64,000 nucleotides of DNA from Bifidobacterium santillanense (GTDB taxonomy: Bacteria > Actinomycetota > Actinomycetes > Actinomycetales > Bifidobacteriaceae): the NCBI RefSeq assembly GCF_018555385.1, contig NZ_JAFEJS010000008.1:1-64000 (forward strand). Direction: 5' to 3'. The position numbers and the translations under genes were made by a program. The notes beneath the pieces were generated by a model. It did no database searches and had not been told where the DNA came from. It worked only from the letters and a program-made list of their open reading frames with translations. Position 1 is the stretch's first letter, and each line of letters begins with the position of its first letter. Shown in pieces: positions 42,672-50,004 of this stretch.

Positions 42672-42694
42672 AGCCCTCTCCTTGCGGGAGAGGG
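42672..42694. terminator. hairpin after the XRE-like gene
   Basis: GCCCTCTCC-TTGCG-GGAGAGGGC, just after the stop codon, without a long T-run on the plus strand. Confidence 0.5.
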
Positions 42695-42761
42695 CCAGGT
42701 CCGTTCGGGATCCGTGGAGGCGGCCGGTCAAAACCGTTTCCCGGATTCCAATCACAAGAAT

Positions 42762-42803
42762 CGCGAAAGCCAGCATTTGTAAGAGAAAGGTTCGGCTTTC
42801 GCG
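42762..42803. promoter_or_regulatory. 10-bp inverted repeat in the leader of the replication-type operon
   Basis: CGCGAAAGCC (42762-42771) and GGCTTTCGCG (42794-42803) are perfectly complementary around a 22-bp A/G-rich loop. This could be an operator or an RNA structure controlling the downstream genes. Confidence 0.4.
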
Positions 42804-42826
42804 GTGCAGACAGAGATTGGATTCTT

Positions 42827-43012
42827 ATGTCTTACAAGCAGGATTGTATACCCGCACGTGTGACCGTCATCGTGTGCGGAAGCCCGGAAAACCAAGGTTT
42901 TGAGAGAAAGCCTTATATCACGGTTTCACCGTATCTCGACGAATCGGTCAGCCACGCTGACCGGTTGCGGCGTGCCGTGGCCGCGCATCCGGCGGGAGGT
43001 GGACGCCGATGA
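42827..43012 (+). CDS. small protein upstream of the replication-type gene
   Basis: 61 residues, no family recognised (MSYKQDCIPARVTVIVCGSP at the start). Its stop overlaps the next start (ATGA at 43009-43012), which indicates translational coupling and supports a real gene. The ribosome binding site is weak. It could be a leader peptide for the downstream gene. Confidence 0.45.
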   Translation: MSYKQDCIPARVTVIVCGSPENQGFERKPYITVSPYLDESVSHADRLRRAVAAHPAGGGRR

Positions 43013-44361
43013 GCATCCAGGCATTGAGCCGCGTGTTCACGCTCAAGCGGCTGATCGAGGACCCGTACGCCCAGCTCGTGCTCATCAACCTTGCCGACAA
43101 CGCCGACGAGCACGGGCGCAACTCCTTCCCCGGCATCAAGAAGATGGCCAGGAACTCGTGCATGTGCGAACGGTCGGTGCAGCGCAAGCTGCGCTGGCTG
43201 GAGGAGAACGGCTTCATCCGCAAGTCGGAAGCCACTGAAGTGATCCAGTACCTGCCCGAGTACAAGCGACCGACCGTATGGGAGATCTGCATGGACCGCG
43301 ACGAGACGCTGCCCGCGCCGACGGACCGCAAGCCGCGCACGCCACGCAAGGACGAGAACCAAGCGGAGGAAACGGACGACACCACACAGGATACCGACGC
43401 CGGCGCATGCGAGACACCCGGTGCATCACAGTCACCGGGTGCAGGAAAAGCACCGGACGGCAGCAGGACGCCCGACGCACTACGAGTCACCAGCCCGGTG
43501 ACCGTGCAGTCACCCAAACCATCCCATGAACCTATTACCCCTCTGTCCCCTAAAGGGGACATCTCCCCACGGGGAGACTCAGCCGAGAACAACCCGCCCA
43601 CCATCAGCCAATCGTCCAACGCGCCGGACCTCGACGTCGAACCGAACCAAGGTTTCGGCTTTACCGGCGAAAACCGTCGGTCGGACGACGCAGTCGTCGG
43701 GGACAACGTCTCCGCGTCCGATTGCGACGCGCTGCTGAAACGATTCGCCGAACTGCTTGCCGGCGAACAGGTGACGGCCAAACCGCCACGGGCGCGCGAC
43801 CAGCGCGCCGCAGCGGGACTGCTCGCGGAACACAGCCAGATGGAGATTCTGGAGCTGGTGCTGTGGGCCGCCAAGAATCCGTTCTGGCGTCCGAAAATGC
43901 TGAGCATGTCCGAGTTCGCCCGACGCTGGGAACGCCTATGGCAGGAACGGCGCGGCGAGATCGAGCAGCGACGACTCAGAGCCAAACACGTCAAATCAGG
44001 GATCATGTCCGCGAAAGACGAGGAAGAGAAAGACCCGCATGCGGCGGTGCTGGTCTCATGCGAAACCGTCACACAGTGCCCGGTGTTCGGCTACTCGTCG
44101 TTCCAGCACGGCAGATCGAACAGCCGCATCGCATTCGCGCAGAACCACCTCAACGGCTCCATCCGCCGGGACAAATGCCCGGTATGCGCGTACGACGAAC
44201 GCAACCTGGCGCTGCACGGCAACGCGCGCACCACGGAAGCCGTCAAGCGGGCGCGAATCGAAGCCAACGAGCAGACGAAACGCTGGAAGGAACACCTGCG
44301 GCGGAAGGAAGAGCAGCCGGCCTCGTTCGACAGGATGCCAAGCATGGAACGGAGTGCATGA
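43009..44361 (+). CDS. winged-helix replication-initiator-like protein
   Basis: 450 residues. The N-terminal 85 residues are a winged helix of the phage/plasmid replication type (LVLINLADNADEHGRNSFPG, then CERSVQRKLRWLEENGFIRK). The middle is a long acidic, Thr/Pro-rich linker. The C-terminal 200 residues are basic and helical, with a CPVFGYSSFQ...CPVCAYDER segment, a possible two-Cys-pair metal site. It probably initiates or organises replication of the excised element. It overlaps both neighbours by ATGA-type junctions, so the module is co-translated. Confidence 0.65.
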   Translation: MSIQALSRVFTLKRLIEDPYAQLVLINLADNADEHGRNSFPGIKKMARNSCMCERSVQRKLRWLEENGFIRKSEATEVIQYLPEYKRPTVWEICMDRDETLPAPTDRKPRTPRKDENQAEETDDTTQDTDAGACETPGASQSPGAGKAPDGSRTPDALRVTSPVTVQSPKPSHEPITPLSPKGDISPRGDSAENNPPTISQSSNAPDLDVEPNQGFGFTGENRRSDDAVVGDNVSASDCDALLKRFAELLAGEQVTAKPPRARDQRAAAGLLAEHSQMEILELVLWAAKNPFWRPKMLSMSEFARRWERLWQERRGEIEQRRLRAKHVKSGIMSAKDEEEKDPHAAVLVSCETVTQCPVFGYSSFQHGRSNSRIAFAQNHLNGSIRRDKCPVCAYDERNLALHGNARTTEAVKRARIEANEQTKRWKEHLRRKEEQPASFDRMPSMERSA

Positions 44362-44942
44362 TGGATGGGTTCCGTCCCACTGGCAAGCCGGACGGCAGAC
44401 CGGCACGCGATCCGGGCGGCGACGAGTGGATACACACGTCGATGCTGCCGCCCGGCGGCCTGTGCGCACAGGCGCAGCTCGACTTGTACGACATGATCTG
44501 GATGGAACTCGACGCCGCCGGCGACTCGCGCCCCGACCAGATGCTGCGCGGCGCAGCCAAACGCCTGTGCGCGCAATGCCCGATGCTCATGCCGTGCCTG
44601 GCCCGCAGCCTGCTGCGCCCGGTCACGCACGGCATCCTCGGCGGCATGACCTACAAGGAACGACAGTACGCGATGCGCGTCGTCATCGTCCACGACGTTC
44701 TACCCGAACGCAAGGCCACGGACATCGCCAAACCGTACCGGCTGCTACTCGACTGGCTCGACGCCCACCCCGAAATCCACAGCATCGTCCGCAACCGGCG
44801 ACGCAACGAGCGCGCCCGCAAAACCGGCAACGGCGAACCACTCGGCCGACCACGCAGGCTCACCCGGCTCGAACCCGGCGAACGCGATCCCCCGGATACG
44901 CCCGACGATCATGCACTATCGGACACATCCGCAAAGAAATAA
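44361..44942 (+). CDS. WhiB-like iron-sulfur regulator
   Basis: 193 residues. Four cysteines fit the WhiB pattern: Cys35 (GGLCAQA), then Cys70, Cys73 and Cys79 (LCAQCPMLMPC, C-x2-C-x5-C). They are followed by the GILGGMT turn equivalent to the family's G-V-W-G-G motif, and the basic C-terminal region is rich in Arg. WhiB proteins bind a 4Fe-4S cluster and work with sigma-A. The long acidic/basic C-terminus is unusual. The start at 44361 lies six bases after GGAG; the preceding gene's stop overlaps it. Confidence 0.75.
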   Translation: MDGFRPTGKPDGRPARDPGGDEWIHTSMLPPGGLCAQAQLDLYDMIWMELDAAGDSRPDQMLRGAAKRLCAQCPMLMPCLARSLLRPVTHGILGGMTYKERQYAMRVVIVHDVLPERKATDIAKPYRLLLDWLDAHPEIHSIVRNRRRNERARKTGNGEPLGRPRRLTRLEPGERDPPDTPDDHALSDTSAKK

Positions 44943-44986
44943 AGAAACAAAGAAAAACACAAAAACATACACAAAGGGAGACCACC

Positions 44987-45568
44987 ATGAGAATCGCCAT
45001 CGCCAACGCCAAAGGCGGGGTCGGCAAGACCACCATCGCGCAATACCTATGCCACGCGCTCGTCCGCGACGGGCAGCATGTCACGCTCTTGGACGCCGAC
45101 CCGCAGTACTCCGCGACCCTGTGGGACAGAATCGCCAACCTCAGCAACGAAACGCTGCCGTTCAACGTGCGGGCCGCTTCCGTTGACGAACTCGCCGCAA
45201 TCCGCGCCACGCCGGGGGAATGGCTCGTCATCGACGCGCCGCCCACGCACGCGGGCCTCAAAACCGCGCTCGACATGGCCGACTTCGTGATCGTGCCCAC
45301 CACCGAATCGCCCGTCGACCTGCAGCAGGCATGGGCGACCGTCAACGCGGCCGGACGCACGCCCGCCGCCGTACTGCTCAACAGGGTCGAAACGAATACG
45401 GTCGCGTTCCGGCAGGCCATGCACGCGCTCGAAACACAGGACACGCCACGATTCGACACGATCGTGCCCAAACGGCAGGAGATCAAGACCAGCTTCGGCC
45501 ACCGCCCAGCCAAACTCTGGGAATACGGTCTCGTCCTGCACGAGCTGAGACGGGCGGTCGGACGATGA
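44987..45568 (+). CDS. ParA-family partition ATPase
   Basis: 193 residues. Deviant Walker A at residues 9-15 (KGGVGKT), Walker A' and switch regions (LLDADPQYSATLWDR; VIDAPPTHAGLKTAL) are present. It is a short ParA with no N-terminal DNA-binding domain, of the type carried by plasmids and conjugative elements for segregation. The A-rich leader (44932-44978) is unusual in this GC-rich region. The next small gene overlaps its stop and probably encodes its partner. Confidence 0.9.
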   Translation: MRIAIANAKGGVGKTTIAQYLCHALVRDGQHVTLLDADPQYSATLWDRIANLSNETLPFNVRAASVDELAAIRATPGEWLVIDAPPTHAGLKTALDMADFVIVPTTESPVDLQQAWATVNAAGRTPAAVLLNRVETNTVAFRQAMHALETQDTPRFDTIVPKRQEIKTSFGHRPAKLWEYGLVLHELRRAVGR

Positions 45569-45783
45569 AAGGGAACCTGAGCTATCTGCCCGCCGAACGC
45601 GAGATCACGTCGGTCGACGATATCTACCGCGAGGAACCGGCCAACGACCCCTACATGGTCACCAGCATCAAGATCCGCACCTCGCTGCGCAACCGCATCA
45701 AAGCGGCCGCCGGCATCAAGGGCATCCGCATGCAGGACCTCGTCGCCCAAGCCCTCGCCGAATACCTCGACCGGCACGAGTGA
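45565..45783 (+). CDS. small ParA partner protein
   Basis: 72 residues, start overlapping the parA stop (ATGA). The C-terminal half (VTSIKIRTSLRNRIKAAAGI, then MQDLVAQALAEYLDRHE) resembles a ribbon-helix-helix or small DNA-binding dimer. It probably binds the centromere-like site for the ParA ATPase; that site is not identified. Confidence 0.7.
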   Translation: MKGNLSYLPAEREITSVDDIYREEPANDPYMVTSIKIRTSLRNRIKAAAGIKGIRMQDLVAQALAEYLDRHE

Positions 45784-45866
45784 TCTAAGGTGCCGGATGC
45801 GCAATCACACGACGGAAGGTATCCGGCACCGCACTGCATCGCGATGTCTTCATGGCCGATGCAGGA

Positions 45867-46430
45867 TCAGAGTGTTGGCTGGATGGGGTATGGCGATGAA
45901 ACGAGTTCTCCGCTGGCGTCGTAGAACTCGTGTAGGTTCATGGTGCGCACGCCCATCGCGTCGGCCACGTCGGGAATCTTGGGTTCTTTTCTCAACGGGC
46001 TGCTGGGCATGGGATGCACGGCCTGCTCGTTGGTGACGACGATCGCGTCCTCGACCATTGCAGCGGCGATCAGCCACGGGTCGGCTTTGGTTTCCGGCTC
46101 CCATTGACGGTACGAGGCTGGCCGGTAGAGTCCGCAGGTGGCCAGGTAATCCTGAACCTGCGCATAGGCCACACCGATTTCATCGGTCTTATGCGAAAGC
46201 TGTTTGTCTGAGAACAGGTTGAACGCCCATTCGGCCAGCTCGTCACGGTTGCCGTCGCTGTCCTTCTGGGTGATCTCCTTGAACACGGTGTCAAGCAGCT
46301 GTATCTTGCCGTTGTGCGCCATACGTTCCAGCCACCGCCAGAATGGATGAAACTCCTTGTAAGCGAACGGGTGATGGGTACGGTAGGACTCGATGAAAAT
46401 GTTCGAGTCCAGCAAAAACAGATCGCTCAC
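45867..46430 (-). CDS. DUF4411 family PIN-like protein
   Basis: 187 residues starting at GTG (MSDLFLLDSNIFIESYRTHH). The DSNIFIE start, the ADPWLIAAAM segment and a late VTNE/D region are typical of DUF4411, a PIN-domain (ribonuclease) family. Its start overlaps the stop of the ImmA/IrrE-type gene by four bases, so the two form an operon of toxin-antitoxin type. The putative active-site acids are intact. Which partner inhibits the other is not visible. Confidence 0.82.
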   Translation of the reverse strand: MSDLFLLDSNIFIESYRTHHPFAYKEFHPFWRWLERMAHNGKIQLLDTVFKEITQKDSDGNRDELAEWAFNLFSDKQLSHKTDEIGVAYAQVQDYLATCGLYRPASYRQWEPETKADPWLIAAAMVEDAIVVTNEQAVHPMPSSPLRKEPKIPDVADAMGVRTMNLHEFYDASGELVSSPYPIQPTL

Positions 46431-47596
46431 TGATCCAAGCCTTTCGCCTTGAGCAGGCCATCATAGGCGTGCATGGACCTGACGCCCAGCAGGGACAGGC
46501 CATCGGAATAGGGCAGGCTTCCCCGGTCGACACCGTCCCGGATCATGCGCACGAACCTCGTGTCCAGATGGGAAGCGTTCGTCAGGTTCTGATTGCCTCC
46601 GGAACCGGCGGCCTCCGTATCCGTCACACGCCGTTCGCTCAGGGCGCGGACCAGACGCACGTCCTCGTCACTGGCCAAGCCAAGCTTATGGGCATGAATC
46701 GTCAATGCCAAAGCGCTCAGACCATACCTTTTCGCGCAACCATCCGCAATGTCCTGCACACGAGCACAATCCGCAACCATCTTCTTCCAATACGCGCGGA
46801 ATTCCTGCTCGTCATCCACGACCGTCAGAACGACGGCCTGGTTGATCTTGCGTTCGACACCATTGCCGCCATCCACGGAGGAGTCGTTGTACACCTCATT
46901 GGAACCGAGCAGCACGTGACCGATCTCATGCAGGAGAGAGAACAGCATCGCCGCATAGGAATCATTGCGATTGACGAAAATCAGAGGCGCCACGTCATCC
47001 AACAGCACGAACGCACGAAACTCGCGCACATTCAAACGGCGCGCACTGGACGTTCCCACCCGGGAGTCGACCATCACCATCAGACCCGCGTCGGAAGCCT
47101 TGCCACGCAGGAAACGGAACCGATCGGCACTGCTCTTATGCCGGCACCAGCCAACGTCCAAGGACAATCCCTCGCGAATATGCGCGGCAAGTTCACCCGC
47201 GGTCACATGGGACGGCACACTGCCGACCAGCAGATTCTCCCCGAAACCCTGCGCGATCATCTCATCACGCGCCCAATCCTGACGGTTGCGCATGACCGCG
47301 ATCGTATCCTGAAGATTCCGGCTCGCTTCGACCCCGCGATTGTCGATCGTGCGATACCGGATCAACTCATCCTCATGGGACTCGGGAACCACGGAACGTA
47401 CCAGCGCGCCGAACGGCACCTGCAACGCGGAACCGATCGCGGACAACTTGGTAAAAGACAGGCTCAACGGACCCGTCTCGTTCAACCACTGCGGAAACTC
47501 AGCCAGACCATCCTTATGCGCCACAGCCGCGGGATCAGCACCACTCTGCCTAACGGCCCACCGGAGCGTGGCCGGATGCACGGTAATAGACGCCAT
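46427..47596 (-). CDS. ImmA/IrrE-type metallopeptidase with N-terminal XRE-like region
   Basis: 389 residues. The zinc site HEIGH is at about 223-227 (SLLHEIGHVLLGSNEVYN), with NRNDSYAAMLFSLL just before it. The N-terminal 100 residues are helical and regulator-like (VHPATLRWAVRQSGADPAAV). Proteins of this kind cleave or bind a partner repressor or toxin. The ATG at 47596 is chosen because GGAAGGGAG lies just upstream; the frame is open to 47728. It is coupled to the DUF4411 gene. Confidence 0.85.
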   Translation of the reverse strand: MASITVHPATLRWAVRQSGADPAAVAHKDGLAEFPQWLNETGPLSLSFTKLSAIGSALQVPFGALVRSVVPESHEDELIRYRTIDNRGVEASRNLQDTIAVMRNRQDWARDEMIAQGFGENLLVGSVPSHVTAGELAAHIREGLSLDVGWCRHKSSADRFRFLRGKASDAGLMVMVDSRVGTSSARRLNVREFRAFVLLDDVAPLIFVNRNDSYAAMLFSLLHEIGHVLLGSNEVYNDSSVDGGNGVERKINQAVVLTVVDDEQEFRAYWKKMVADCARVQDIADGCAKRYGLSALALTIHAHKLGLASDEDVRLVRALSERRVTDTEAAGSGGNQNLTNASHLDTRFVRMIRDGVDRGSLPYSDGLSLLGVRSMHAYDGLLKAKGLDQ

Positions 47597-48003
47597 CGCC
47601 ACACTCCCTTCCGATACCGCAGACAAAAAGACCCACCACATGTCAGAGCGGCGATCCGCAGCCTCGGGTGGGTATTGGTAAATCTCATCATATCCGACTG
47701 AGTGGATTTCAACATGGGAGCGATGCAACTATAAACAAAGAAATACAAACATAAAGAAATGCTACGAAACTACCGGCCGATAGACGGCGTCGGACGGTGA
47801 CGATTATCAGCGTGGGACCACGATGCCGTGGCGGGCGGCGGCAGGATGAGGGGCGTGCGGTCGGGCCAAGGGTGGTTCGGGTAAACGTTCCGCACCTTCC
47901 CTCTCATGGTATGGCCGCGCCGTCGGGTTCTCTTCCTTTCTCTTCCCCGTCGGCGCGGTTCGTGCCTTGGTTCAGGGGATGCGGATAGTGAAGGACTTCG
48001 ATC
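47597..48003. other. divergent promoter region with A-rich motif
   Basis: No gene. An A-rich segment (about 47725-47770) contains ATAAAGAAA and ACTACCGGCC, similar to segments at 44937 and 61970-62010. The promoters of the metallopeptidase and pilin genes must lie here. Confidence 0.5.
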
Positions 48004-49716
48004 ATGTTCTCTTTCCACAGGATCGGCCGGCTGCTGCGCGCGACGATGACGGCCGTGCTGTTGCTGGCCACAGTGTCGGCCGGCGGCATCGCTCATGCCG
48101 ATGAGGCCGGTGAGACGACGCCCGTATTGGGTGATTCGATCACGCTGAATGCCGGTCCGGGTTCGTCGTTGAATGGCGCGGACTTCAAGGTGGTCAAGCT
48201 CGCCGGGTTCACGGTCCAGGGTTCCGCGGTGACCGTGCGCACCGAGGACGCGGTGCGCGGCGATGTGATCGCCTCGCTGCCGAAGGTCGGCGACAGCGAG
48301 TACCCGGCCGATGCGGGCGCTGTCGACGGCGGAACGGTTGGCGAGACTACACGGGGCGACGACGGGGCGGCGGACACGGGTTCCGGTGGCGAGGATCCGA
48401 TCGTGTGGCTGGCACGGCAGGGCGATGTGAAGGATTCCCCGGTTTGGCGGCTGTTCGCCGATCGCATGGCGGCCACCGTTTCCGTCACGGATGCGCCGGT
48501 CATGTCCGGCACGACGACGCCGGCCGACGACGGCACGATTTCCTCGGTCGTGTTCGCCGGATTGCAGCCCGGCCTGTACCTATTGGAGGATACGAACACG
48601 GCGTTGACCGGTACCACGCGTTCGGCGCCGATACTGGTCGGTACGGCGATCACCGCCGCGAAACCACCGATCGGCAACGCCGACGGCACGGCCGAGATCA
48701 AGAACCAGCGCGTCACGATCGGCAAGAGCATCATCGACGGCGATGATGCGACGCTGACGGACGACCGCAATGTGGGCGACATCGTGGACTATCGTATTGA
48801 AACCCTCATCCCCGATACCGCGAAATACGCGAATGATGCGGCCAACCCGTACGTGTTCCGCCTGGCGGACGTCCTGTCGAAAGGCCAGCGGTTCAACGAT
48901 GATCTGTCCGTCACGGCCAGCGAGGACGGACAGGCATGGCGTCCACTCGACGGTGACGATTACACGTTGCAGGCAAGTGAGTCCGACGGCGGCACGGCAA
49001 CCACGATCGATCTCGATCTGAGTGCATGGGTTTACGCGAATGGCCGTGACGGCATGGCGGGCGGTTTGCTGCGCGTCGACTATTCGGCCACGCTCACCGA
49101 GCATGCGACGATCGACGGCGACGGCAACACGAACACGGTCGCGCTCACGTACTCGAACGATCCGAAAACCAATCAGACCGGCGAGCTCACGCCTCCGGAC
49201 ACCACCGTGTACACGCACGGCTTCCAGTTCGGCAAGATCGGCGAGGATGGCAAGACGCCGCTTGCCGGCGCGACGTTCACGCTCTATACGGCGGACACGT
49301 TCGCGGACGACGCCAAATACCGTCGCGCCGACCGTCCCGACGAGGACGTGACCGCCACGTCCGACCGCAACGGCCTCGTGAGGTTCGACGGTCTGGCCGC
49401 CGGCACGTACTGGGTGCGCGAAACCGGAGTGCCGGACGGCTACCGTGACCTCGACGTGCGGTTCAAGGTCACGATCACCGCAGATCCCGGCAAAACGGCG
49501 CTGGTCGTGTTCGAGCGCGTGCCCTCACTGGCCGATTCGCTCGTGCAGATCGAGAAGAACGGCCTGCTGTTCGTGCGCAACGTCACCACGATCACGAACC
49601 TGCCACTGACCGGCAGCGGCGGCATCGTCCTGTTCCTCGTCATCGGCGGCCTGCTCGCCGCCGGCGGCGCGATCATCGCCATCATGACTCATCGCAAGGG
49701 ACGCCTGCTCAAATAA
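48004..49716 (+). CDS. LPxTG-anchored pilin / isopeptide fimbrial protein
   Basis: 570 residues. A signal peptide (TMTAVLLLATVSAGGIAHA) is followed by an isopeptide-forming fimbrial domain (about 230-400) and a SpaA-like Cna_B domain (FQFGKIGEDGKTPLAGATFT to AGTYWVRETGVPDGYRDLDV, E-box visible). The sortase signal is LPLTG at about 534, then a hydrophobic segment and a basic tail. No sortase gene is in the window, so a chromosomal one must anchor it. It probably helps donor-recipient contact or host attachment. An efficient terminator follows. Confidence 0.9.
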   Translation: MFSFHRIGRLLRATMTAVLLLATVSAGGIAHADEAGETTPVLGDSITLNAGPGSSLNGADFKVVKLAGFTVQGSAVTVRTEDAVRGDVIASLPKVGDSEYPADAGAVDGGTVGETTRGDDGAADTGSGGEDPIVWLARQGDVKDSPVWRLFADRMAATVSVTDAPVMSGTTTPADDGTISSVVFAGLQPGLYLLEDTNTALTGTTRSAPILVGTAITAAKPPIGNADGTAEIKNQRVTIGKSIIDGDDATLTDDRNVGDIVDYRIETLIPDTAKYANDAANPYVFRLADVLSKGQRFNDDLSVTASEDGQAWRPLDGDDYTLQASESDGGTATTIDLDLSAWVYANGRDGMAGGLLRVDYSATLTEHATIDGDGNTNTVALTYSNDPKTNQTGELTPPDTTVYTHGFQFGKIGEDGKTPLAGATFTLYTADTFADDAKYRRADRPDEDVTATSDRNGLVRFDGLAAGTYWVRETGVPDGYRDLDVRFKVTITADPGKTALVVFERVPSLADSLVQIEKNGLLFVRNVTTITNLPLTGSGGIVLFLVIGGLLAAGGAIIAIMTHRKGRLLK

Positions 49717-49729
49717 ACGCTCTACGTCC

Positions 49730-49781
49730 GCCCCCGTTGCGCAACCCCACGGAATCGTGCGACGGGGGCTTTCGTGTTTTT
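49730..49781 (+). terminator. terminator of the pilin gene
   Basis: GCCCCCGT (49730-49737) and ACGGGGGC (49762-49769) are followed by TTCGTGTTTTT. Confidence 0.7.
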
Positions 49782-50004
49782 CTCAAGGCATACGGCACTC
49801 CAATATCCGTTCGGGACCACGGGCGGCGAGCATGGGAACGGATACTGTCTGGCGTGCGGTGGGGCGCCAATGGTGGGCTCCGGTCAAATGATCCGCACGG
49901 GCTTTGCGGTTCGTCGTTCGCCGTCGCGGGTTTCTCTCTCCCTTTTCCTCGCGGCGGCGGCCGTCGGCCGGGGTCTGGCTCCTCGTGAAAGGGAGTGTTT
50001 CGTT

